Positions 29,366 through 37,339 of a stretch of 64,000 nucleotides of DNA are shown piece after piece. A program made the translations under genes and the position numbers. This DNA comes from Diacronema lutheri (lineage: Eukaryota > Haptophyta > Pavlovophyceae > Pavlovales > Pavlovaceae): assembly GCA_019448385.1 (NCBI GenBank), contig JAGTXO010000002.1, positions 310,001 to 374,000 of the forward strand. Reading direction: 5' to 3'. The notes under the pieces are model-generated. The model was not told the DNA's origin, searched no databases, and worked only from the letters and a program-made list of their open reading frames with translations. Position 1 is the first letter of the stretch; every line of letters starts with the position of its first letter.

Positions 29366-30448
29366 TCAGCTGCTCGCGCGAGATGAGCGCATGCGCTGCC
29401 ACACCGTCATCGTCGACGCGGGCGCGCCGCTCGGCTGCGCCGCGCGCTTGCCGCCCTTCTGCAGCCGCTCAAGCTCCTCGCCAAACTTGGCCGGGATGTC
29501 CTCGCCGGCGTACCGCTTCAGCTCCTCCCTGCGCCCACGCGCGGCGCGCGCGGCGCGCGGTGCGGTCGGCGGCGGCGCTGGCGCGGCGCGGCGCGGCGCA
29601 GCGCGGCCGAGCCACGTGCGCGCGCGCACACACCTGACGTCGACGCCAGTCAAGTATGCGAGGCGCGCAAGGTTGAGCAAAAATGGCACGTGCCGCAGTA
29701 GCGTCTCGTCGGCGGCGGCGCGTGCAGCTGCGTCGGCCGGCGTGGCTGGTGGCGCGTCGGCGGGCGCATACGGCGGGATGATGATGTAGTTTTCAGGCTG
29801 CTGCGTGGCGTTGGCCGCGGAACAGTCGATAACCACCGTCTTTGCCAGATCGCGGTTGACGTGCGCGAGGTCTTTGACGTACCGGCCGTTGCGGTAGACC
29901 ATCCCGTCCTTGTACAGCCGGTGCCGGATGGCATGGTGCTTGTCGAGTGCGACGATGACGGTGTCCATCAGCGAGAACTGCTCGGTCCAGACCACGATTT
30001 CATAGTACGGCGCGAGCGCGCGCAAAAACTCGTCGGCGCCGGGCCGCTTGACGTAGCGCCAGCCGTACTGCCTGTCCCACGTGGAGTGGATCAGCACGTC
30101 GTCGAGCGCGATCACGAGCGTGGGGAGCTCCTTGCCGCGTAGGCGCGTGGGGAGCGGCGGGAGCAAATCCTTTTGGCGCGACTCTGTGAACGGCGCGATC
30201 AGGTACTCGTGCACCGTCTCCTTGGCCGTCGTGACCGCCGCGCCGAGCGGCCCGAGCGCGCCGCCGCCCGCACCCGGCGCACCCGCGCCGGACGCGGGCG
30301 CGTCGGCCGCGCCCGGCTTGGGGCTGCTCGCGTCGCAGAGCGACGGCGGACCCGCGCGCGAGGCGCAGTACGCGGACAGGCCGACGCCGACCGCGGCCGT
30401 GGCGCCGCCGCGAACGCTCCCGAGTCGTCGCAGCGCGCGGAGCAGCAT
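29366..30448 (-). CDS. TIM50: TIM50, mitochondrial inner-membrane import receptor
   Basis: Exons 30448-29634 and 29528-29366 (intron 105 nt, phase 2; junction LTGVDV-R-EELKRYAG), 325 aa. It has an N-terminal mitochondrial-type presequence (MLLRALRRLGSVRGG) and then the FCP1-like domain typical of Tim50: LPTLVIALDDVLIHSTWD, GWRYVKRPGADEFLRAL, YYEIVVWTEQ, KDLAHVNRDLAKTVVID, PENYIIIPPY. In other organisms it recognises presequences at the TIM23 channel and is not an active phosphatase; the degenerate DxDx(T/V) site (ALDDVL) agrees. Its start is only 32 bp downstream of the stop of the sulfotransferase gene on the same strand. Confidence 0.93.
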   Translation of the reverse strand: MLLRALRRLGSVRGGATAAVGVGLSAYCASRAGPPSLCDASSPKPGAADAPASGAGAPGAGGGALGPLGAAVTTAKETVHEYLIAPFTESRQKDLLPPLPTRLRGKELPTLVIALDDVLIHSTWDRQYGWRYVKRPGADEFLRALAPYYEIVVWTEQFSLMDTVIVALDKHHAIRHRLYKDGMVYRNGRYVKDLAHVNRDLAKTVVIDCSAANATQQPENYIIIPPYAPADAPPATPADAAARAAADETLLRHVPFLLNLARLAYLTGVDVRCVRARTWLGRAAPRRAAPAPPPTAPRAARAARGRREELKRYAGEDIPAKFGEELERLQKGGKRAAQPSGAPASTMTVWQRMRSSRASS

Positions 30449-30480
30449 GGCGGAGACACTGATGAATTTCTTCAGACAGT

Positions 30481-30965
30481 CTACGTGGTCGTCGACTGCG
30501 AATGCGACCCGATGCCGACTGCGATCTGAGCCGCGCCCGCCGCCTGCAGCCGGCACCGGTCGATGTGCATGTAGCCGTACTCGTGCAGCGCCTCGCACAC
30601 GAGCGGAAGCGCGAGCAGCTCGGCCACGCACACTCCGCTCAGGCGCGCGCGCCACTTGCCGGTGTACGCGTGCGCCGCCCCGCTGCCGCTCACGTTGCGC
30701 GCGCCGATCGCCGACTCGCGCACGTTGGCGAAGCCGATGCGGTGCTCGAACACAGTCGCAAGCTGATGCAGCGGCACGTCTGACCGCAGGTGCAGCTGCG
30801 CCAGCAGCCTGCCAAGCGCTGCCTCACGCGCCGCGCGCGAGCCGAGCACCGCATCCTCCGCGCGCACGAGCGCGTACCGCGCGCCCAGATGCCTGCGCGC
30901 GAGCTCGGTCACGCCCAGGTTGGCCACAGCCCACGCCTGCAGCTGCGCCTTCGGGTTGCTCACCA

Positions 30966-30996
<31 letters not shown>

Positions 30997-31926
30997 GCCG
31001 CGGCAGCCGCCGATCGGCGGCGGGCGCGAGGCAGCGCCGCAAAAATGGTGGTAGCGCTTGGCGGTCGCGCGGTCGATCGACACGGCCATGTCGCGCCCGT
31101 CGCGCACGACATGGACAAAGAAGAAGCGCGCGCCAAACATGGCCACGTACACGGGCAGCAAGAACATGCTCGCGCCGTGCTTCCACCCGTGCGCGATCGG
31201 CACGACCGTGCGCGCGCCGGCGCAACTGTCGCCGCGCGCCGAGCGGGCGAGCGCGCCGACCGCCTCGCGCACGCAGCGGTGCATTGCGTCGAGCAGGTGC
31301 GCGTACGCGCGGCAGCTCACGCGCGCCACCTCCTCCGCCAGCCGCGCGTCGGGCAGCGCGTCCAGGCGGAAGTCGAAGCGGCCGTCCGTCGCGTGCAGCA
31401 GCTTCCGAGACATGTCCGGTTCGCGCCCGGCGACAAAGTCGAGCTCGGCGTTGAACGAGCGGTTGGCCTCGAGCACGCGCGCGGCAACGCGCGGGCACGG
31501 CGTGCGCTCGAGGCGCGCCGCGCCCGCGCCGCGCTCCATGTGCCCGATGAAGACGCCCGCCGACTTGAGCAGCTTGGCGTACCCGCGCGTCGAGCTGCCC
31601 GGCAGGCCGCCAACAATGATCGGCCACTCGTGCTGCGGCGGCGCGCCGCCCGCGCCGCAGCGAGCCGTCGCGTCGGCCCACGCGTCGCTCACCATACGCG
31701 CGATCGGGTCGCTGCAGAACTCGGGCCGCCCTCGGAGTGGCTCGCGCGGCCGCGGCGGCGCGCCGCGCCTCGCGAGCGCATATAGCTCCGCGCCGGCGCA
31801 CGCGCCATGCGGCGGCAAGGCGCGCGCGGTGAGCGGCACGGCCGCCACCGACTGCTCCACGTCTGTGCGCACCGCAGCCGCGACGCTCGCCAAAGCGACG
31901 AGCAGCGCGAGCCCCACATCGCTCAT
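30481..31926 (-). CDS. sulfotransferase-family protein, secretory pathway, 481 aa
   Basis: Single exon. The start at 31926 opens a signal peptide or anchor (MSDVGLALLVALASVAAAV). The PAPS-binding elements are readable: a 5'-phosphosulfate-binding-like loop in IIVGGLPGSSTRGYAKLL (about residues 105-122) and a 3'-phosphate-binding-like block FFFVHVVRDGRDMAVSID. The rest is Cys-containing and Ala/Arg-rich, with a poly-Gly insertion encoded by ccgccgccg repeats at 30968-31006. The predicted role is sulfation of carbohydrate or protein in the Golgi; the acceptor is unknown. It is head-to-head, 52 bp apart, with the sialyltransferase gene, which suggests co-expression. Confidence 0.8.
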
Positions 31927-31978
31927 CCCTTCCCCGCGTCCGCATCGCGCGCCATCCCGCGCGGTCCGTAGGCGCGAG
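31927..31978. promoter_or_regulatory. 52-bp divergent start region, sulfotransferase/sialyltransferase
   Basis: Only 52 bp lie between the two ATGs. No TATA box is visible. Shared regulation is an inference from spacing. Confidence 0.4.
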
Positions 31979-33366
31979 ATGGAGTCCCTTAGGCTGCGAC
32001 GCTTCGTCCTCACGCTGGGAGCCGCGTGTATGGCGCGCGCAGAGGAGCTGTGCGCTCTCAACCCGCTCGCGTGCGGTGGCTCGAGGGGTAGCTGCCATAC
32101 CACCAGGGGCGTCGACATTTGCGAGTGCTCGGGCACGAGCACCGAGCGGTACTTTGGGCGCCGGTGCGAGGGCACGATCGCGGTCGGCGCGCCGTGCGCG
32201 GCGGGCTGCTCGGGGCACGGGGAGTGCGTGCACGGGTGGTGCGAGTGCGCGGCGGGCTGGTCGGGCGAGCTGTGCGACACGCCCTCATGGGGCGAGGGCG
32301 ACGCGCAGCCCTTCCTCACGCGGCGCGCTCTACTCGAGGTGGTAGGCGAGGACGGCGAGTGCGCGCCGCCGGCGAGCGGCGCCGAGCCAGCGCTCGCATG
32401 CTGCGAGCCAACGGCGCTCTACAGGCGAGCCGTCTACCGTCGGAATGCGTCCGAAGCCCGTGCGCTGCTCGATTCGCTTCCCCCGCAGCTCGAGCCCGCC
32501 GCCGGCTGGCCGGCGCGACCGCGGCACGCGTCATGCGCTGTCGTCTCGTCGGCCTCGTCGCTGCTCGAGGCGGAGCACGGCGCGCAGATCGACGAGCACG
32601 GTGCGCGCGCCGCGCTGCGTGGCAATCAGCCCCCGCTTCGCCCGGCGCGCGGCGCGCGCACCGGCGCGCTCTGCACGACGCGCTTTGCGCGTTGCGCGCT
32701 GCACACCCCGCGCGCGCGGCGCGCGCAGAGGCGGTCTTCCGGATCAACCGCGCGCCGACCGCGGGCTTCGAGCGGCACGTTGGCGTCCGTACGACGTACG
32801 ACTGGCTCAACTCGGGGCCGCACACGACGTCGGTCTACGCCGAGGCGATCCTCCCGCGCGTCCCGCTGCCCGTGGATGCGCCCGGCGCTTCGACGACGCT
32901 GCTGCACGGCACGACGACTGCGCCGGTCGAGCGGGGCTCGTACAGCCGCGTCCTCGAGTGGGTCGAGGGCCACGTGCGCTACGCGCGGTACCACCCGGCC
33001 AAGGCGGCCGCGCGCACGCGGCTCGTCTCGCTTGAATTTCTGCACGCGAGCTGGGACGCGTTCGGTGCGTACGCGGCGCCCTTCTTGCCCGGCAGCGCGA
33101 GGGGCGTGCGGCCATCATCCGGTTGGCACACCGCGCGGCTCGCCCTTGCCCTGTGCGAGCGCGTGACGCTCTATGGCTTCTCGCTCGACTCGGCGGTCGG
33201 CAACACAAAATTTCACTACTTCGACTCGCTCGTGCAGGCGACGATCAGCGAGGCGATGAAGGACCCGCTCGCGCCGGGCACGCACAAATTTAGGCTCGAG
33301 CACCTGATCTACGCCAACTGGACGCGGCACGGGCCACTCAGCGGCCGCGTGCGGCTCGTCACGTGA
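31979..33366 (+). CDS. GT29 sialyltransferase-like enzyme with N-terminal EGF-like repeats
   Basis: Exons 31979-32600 and 32729-33366 (intron 128 nt, phase 1), 419 aa. It starts with a signal-like leader (RRFVLTLGAACMARA). Two EGF-like modules follow at residues 25-105: CGGSRGSC...DICECSG, and CSGHGECVHGWCECAAGW. The GT29 domain then shows sialylmotif L (SCAVVSSASSLLEAEHG at about 185, spliced to AVFRINRAPTAGFERHVG), motif S (PSSGWHTARLALALCERV, LYGFS at about 336) and motif VS (FHYFD at about 368). These bind CMP-Sia in known enzymes. The motif order and spacing fit eukaryotic sialyltransferases; the EGF fusion is unusual. Whether the donor is CMP-Neu5Ac or CMP-Kdo-like cannot be read. Confidence 0.88.
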
Positions 33367-33421
33367 GAAGTGACAGGTGTGGTCGCGTCTTTTGAATGTA
33401 AAAAAGGAAGAAAAAAAAAGC

Positions 33422-34626
33422 ATGGTGCCCATGTGCCGGCGTGCTCGTTCGCCGGCGGCGGCGAGGGCGCTGGCGTTCGCGGTCGTGCTTTGCGGGCGCG
33501 TGGCGGACGGCAAGGCGGCCATGCGTTCGCTTCGCTTCCCGCTGCTGCGATCGGCCCCCGTCTCGTCGTTGCCGCTTGCTGGCGACGTGCCCGGCGCCGA
33601 GCCATGGCGCTGGTCGCTGCGCACGGACGACGGGCTCGAGCTCAACGAGTCCGACTTGCGCGACAAGCGCTCCAACTGGCTGCGCGATTTGCTCTCGATC
33701 GGCAAGTCGCGCGTTCTCCTGCGCGTCGCCGACCGCCTCTTCGGCACGACGGTCTGGGCGGCGTTTGTCGCGGGCATCTACGAGGCCAAATCGCTAATGG
33801 GGATGCCCGAGGACGGCGTCGTCGCGCGCGCGATGGAGACGCTGCTCGTGCCAACGTGGCCGCACGAGGCCGTCGGCGGCTTCCTGGCGATCCTGCTCGT
33901 CTTCCGCACGGACCAGGCGTACGAGCGGTTCTGGGAGGGGCGCGAGCTGTGGGCGACGGTGCATTCGTCGACGCGCTGCCTCTCGATGCTCGCGCTCTCG
34001 CACTACGGCCCTGGCGCGACGCGCGACACGATCCTGGGCTACGCGACCATCTTTCCCATCGCGCTCAGGCAGCACCTGCGCGGCAGGCGCGACATCGCCG
34101 AGATCGAGCGCACGCTCAGCGCGTACGTTGGCCCGCACACGCCGTCGCCACGCGCGCTCGCGCTCATCGCGCGCGCGGACAATGTGCCAGCGACCGTGCT
34201 CGCTTCGCTCTCGATTGAGCTCGGCGTGCTGCTCCGAGCGATGCAGAACGAGGGCGCGACGAGCGACCCTTCGGGCCAACGCCAGGCGGCGATCTGGGCG
34301 CAGATGCAGACGCACGTCGAGCGGCTGGCCGATGTGATCGGCAGCTGCGAGCGGCTCAAGCTCACGCCGATACCACTGTCCTACTCGCGGCACACGTCGC
34401 GCTTCTTCACGCTCTACTTGCTCACGCTCCCCTTCACGCTCATCAACGAGTGCAACATCCTCACCGTCCCCGCCATCTGCATCGGCATCGGGTACGCCTC
34501 GCCGAACGGCCCCTCGCGCGCTGCTCGCGCGTCCGCGCGCGCGCGCGACCCTCCGACGAATTGCGCGCGTGCGCGCGGCGGTGCGCTCCGTGCGATTTGA
34601 CCCCGCCCCCCCCCCCTCCCCCTCCA

Positions 34627-34661
<35 letters not shown>

Positions 34662-35269
34662 CGCGCGCGCGCTGCCGCCGCACCGCTACGCCCAGCTACG
34701 TGTTGTACGCAATGGAGGAGATTGGGCACGTGATCGAGGAGCCATTCTCGCTCGCCTTTGACGAGGGCGGCTCGTCCCTGCCCGAGCAGGGCGGCGCGTC
34801 GCCGCAGCAGCGGATTGCGCGCGCGGGTACGGACTCGCTCGTCACGTTCGTCACGACCTTCTACATGACGCTCTCGATGGTCCTCGGCTTCGACGGCGCC
34901 GTCGACGACCCGGAGATTGGGCGCGGCTCTGCGCCGCTCGAGGTGCTGCCCCTGCGCAAGTACTGCGCGATCATCGAGCTCGAGGTGGCGACGCTCGCGG
35001 CGGCGGTCGCCGAGGGTGACGTGCTGTCGCGACAAGGGGCGCTCGCGCCACAGCGCGGGCTGCGCGGCGCGGTGCATGGCGTGTGGACGCGCGCGCGTGC
35101 AACGCCGCTGCGGCCCGCGGCCGCTGAGCGTAAGTGGCGCGGCGCCGAGTTTGACGCCGAGCGGTACCACGCCATCGCAACGAGCGCCGTCGAGAGGCTT
35201 CGCGAGCTGAGCAAAGGGCCGCGCGCTTCGGCGAGCAGCGGGGGGACGGGCGGCGGCGATGTGTCGTGA
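33422..35269 (+). CDS. bestrophin-family (RFP-TM/UPF0187) anion channel
   Basis: Exons 33422-34491 and 34696-35269 (intron 204 nt, phase 2, junction ICIGIG-YVLYAMEEIGH), 547 aa. Bestrophin hallmarks: FRTDQAYERFWEGRELWATV, a four-helix membrane core, LKLTPIPLSYSRHTSRFF, and EEIGHVIEEPFSLAFDEG (acidic cluster). The leader MVPMCRRARSPAAARALAFAVVLC looks like a signal peptide, then basic residues, so plastid location is likely. Bestrophin-like proteins in algae and plants act as thylakoid chloride or bicarbonate channels. The C-terminal 100 residues are low-complexity. The intron holds a 33-nt poly-C run. The gene follows the sialyltransferase after 55 bp on the same strand. Confidence 0.88.
34628..34660 (+). 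repeat. 33-nt poly-C tract in the bestrophin intron
   Basis: An uninterrupted run of C, preceded by shorter C runs from 34601 and followed directly by a CG-alternating stretch, all inside intron 34492-34695. Confidence 0.9.
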
Positions 35270-35323
35270 GGCGATTTCTCAGTGTAAAGGCAGATCCCTC
35301 TCCACGCCTCGGCGGTCCTGGCT

Positions 35324-36298
35324 TCAGCGCGGCGCGGACGCGTGCGCGTGGGGGGATGCATGGATCACAGGGTCAAAGTAGCCCGTCGCTGGCGCGCGCA
35401 GAGAGCGGACGAGCGCGACGTCGGCCGCCGCCGCCGCAGCGGCAGCGGCAGCGCGACGAAGCGCCAAGTTTGGCCTCGCACCGTGGCCGTAGGACGCGCG
35501 CGCGGCTGGGAGCGCCTTCACCGCGGGCCATGCCATGGCCTTTTCGCCGATGCGCGCCAGCGAGCTCGACGCGCAATCCGCGTGCGCCCAGGAGCCCCGC
35601 GCGGGCGCGGTGCTTGGCCTGTGCGGGGCTCCTGGGCGCGCCCGCGCGGGTAGCGCGTCGCGCAGTTGGCTGCCGCTCGAGCCTCCCGCGCTTGGCGGGC
35701 AGAACGAGCGCAGGGCGCTCGTCGAGCCTCGGCCGTGCACACCGAGCGACGCTGCACGCGCGACGTACGTGTCTGCCGGCGCGCTCAGCGGCCTGTGTGC
35801 CGCGGCGCGCGGCTGCTGGCGCGGCCCGTCGCTGATGGGCACGTGGCCGCACGTGAGCAACACTTGCGCCTTTGCGAGCGCAGCGTTGAGCTCTTGCCGC
35901 CGCCCCTCGTGGAGATGGCCCGCCGGGAGCGAGCGCAGCGCGTTCGCCGCGAAACGCGTCGCGCTGCTCAGCCGCTCGGCCTGGCCGCGCGGACCGACCG
36001 CGCCGAGGAGGATGTGCGCATGCGACGCGTTCTGCACCCGTGAGCGAGGTGTATGCTGCCTAACGATGAAGTTGGCGTGCGCGAACTCGGGCGTGCGCCA
36101 GAACGCGGAGAACGGGCCCGACATGAAGGCGGGGCCGTTCGCGCTCACCGCCGTGTCCGACTTGTCCCACCGCTTGGACTCATGCGCGTGCGGGTCAAAT
36201 GCAGGGCGCATGTTGGCAAGGACATCCACGCCAGCTGCGCGGAACCACTGGGGCGCATCCTCCGACACAGCCGTGCCCGCACGGTTCGCCTCGGCCAT
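35324..36298 (-). CDS. uncharacterised protein, 324 aa
   Basis: Single-exon frame with the start at 36298 (MAEANRAGTAVSEDAPQWF). The N-terminal third has non-biased, conserved-looking sequence: FRAAGVDVLANMRPAFD, KRWDKSDTAVSANGPAF, SGPFSAFWRTPEFAHANFI. The remainder becomes Arg/Ala-rich with a poly-Ala run near the C-terminus. No signal peptide or membrane segment, and I recognise no family. The frame is open further upstream (to 36778) but crosses the COX5B first exon on the other strand. A perfect 17-bp inverted repeat lies inside the coding region at 35584-35639. Confidence 0.6.
   Translation of the reverse strand: MAEANRAGTAVSEDAPQWFRAAGVDVLANMRPAFDPHAHESKRWDKSDTAVSANGPAFMSGPFSAFWRTPEFAHANFIVRQHTPRSRVQNASHAHILLGAVGPRGQAERLSSATRFAANALRSLPAGHLHEGRRQELNAALAKAQVLLTCGHVPISDGPRQQPRAAAHRPLSAPADTYVARAASLGVHGRGSTSALRSFCPPSAGGSSGSQLRDALPARARPGAPHRPSTAPARGSWAHADCASSSLARIGEKAMAWPAVKALPAARASYGHGARPNLALRRAAAAAAAAAADVALVRSLRAPATGYFDPVIHASPHAHASAPR
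35584..35639. repeat. perfect 17-bp inverted repeat, 22-nt loop
   Basis: Left arm 35584-35600 (gcgcccaggagccccgc) and right arm 35623-35639 are exact reverse complements. They lie within the 324-aa gene on the minus strand and could form a stable hairpin. Confidence 0.85.
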
Positions 36299-36341
36299 CA
36301 GCGACACTGGCCCGCCCGCAAGAGGACGTCGTGGCTCAACG

Positions 36342-36369
36342 ATTTTTTTCTTGGGCCCAGGAAAAAAAA
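36342..36369. repeat. T-run / gggccc / A-run near-palindrome
   Basis: A run of seven T, then cttgggcccagg, then a run of A, forms a near-perfect palindrome in the 145-bp region between the divergent 324-aa gene and COX5B. AT runs are rare in this window, so it may be a shared promoter element or a hairpin. Confidence 0.6.
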
Positions 36370-36443
36370 ACGGCCAGTCCGGATCAAGTCCGGGCTCATC
36401 GTGCAAATCGGGGCAGGCAGGAGGAGAGCCGCGACAGGGGGCG

Positions 36444-36884
36444 ATGAGCGTCGTCGTGCTGCGCGCTGCCACGGGTGCGAGGGCGATGGTCCAGCGCACG
36501 GCGAGTCGGTTCCTCAGCGAGAGTGCGCGCACCACGCGCCGCCCCGCCGGTGCCCCTTCTTGCCCCGCACGCCGCGTCTGACGCGCGCTCGCAAGCCGTC
36601 TCCCGTTCCGCGCAGTCCCGCCAAACATTGAGCAGGCGACCGGTATGGAGAAGAAGGAGCTGATGGGCTCCAAGGACGTCTTCTGGAGCCGCGAGCCGAT
36701 CGTCGGCCCGCGCGGTACCATCGACAAGCCCGCGCTCATCCCGTCGTTCAACGACTCGCGTGTGGTTGGCCTCGACACGGAGACGGGCGTGTGCTTCTTC
36801 CGCCTGGACGCTGGCCCGCCCGCAAAGGTCTCGGGGCAGTTCTTCCAGCTGCAGAAGCTCTCCGACGGCGACGCGGCCCACTAA
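36444..36884 (+). CDS. COX5B: cytochrome c oxidase subunit Vb (COX5B/yeast Cox4), without zinc ligands
   Basis: Exons 36444-36522 and 36616-36884 (intron 93 nt, phase 1), 115 aa. Exon 1 encodes a classic mitochondrial presequence (MSVVVLRAATGARAMVQ). Exon 2 starts PPNIEQATGMEKKELM, matching the family EEQATGLER block, then VGPRGTIDKPALIPSFNDSR, VVGLDTETGVCFFRLDAG and SGQFFQL. COX5B is a peripheral matrix-side subunit of complex IV that normally holds one zinc with four cysteines (family VGCxC and CPxC). Here those positions read VGLDT and AKVSG, so the zinc site is absent. Only one cysteine remains in the mature region. Confidence 0.88.
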
Positions 36885-37339
36885 ATACGCCCATGCTTGG
36901 TGGCGCGCCGCCACGACGGGGCGCGCGACGCGCGGAGCCGGCGGCCGGCGGCGTGGGTTGTGCGGGAGGGATTGGTGCAGCCAGTCGTTTGGCTCGCGGT
37001 GCCAGAGCACGCGCGACCTGGCGATCATCGCGCTTCGTGCACACGCGCGTGCGCGCGTTGTGGCGCGCGCGCGCGCGGCGGATGCCGATCGCATGTGTCG
37101 GCCGACGGCCATTCATGCTGGCCGCGGCCATGGATTTCTCCGCCGGCATCTTCTTTTCGCCCTCGCAATCTGCGACGGGATCGGAGGAGCGAGCCCGGCC
37201 GCCTGCGCTCGCGCTCGGCGAGGGACGAGGGACGAGGGTCCATGAGAAAGGAAGAAGGGGGCGCGGCGACGCCCCCGGTATTTCCGCACCGAGTGACGCT
37301 TCCTGTGCCGTTCAAAAATGCCGCAACCCGGTCGTGCGC
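36885..37339. other. 455-bp gap between COX5B and the Sfi1-like gene
   Basis: It holds the COX5B 3' end and the 5' region of the next gene. In the frame of that gene ATGs also occur at 37114 and 37129 (MDFSAGIFF), so part of it may be coding or a 5' exon. A short gacgaggg direct repeat occurs around 37218-37238. Nothing else recognised. Confidence 0.4.

Noticed and set aside
35266-36581. Plus-strand frames across the 324-aa gene, one ending in the COX5B presequence
   Set aside because: Only the last part (from 36444) is coding, as COX5B exon 1; the upstream part is antisense shadow.
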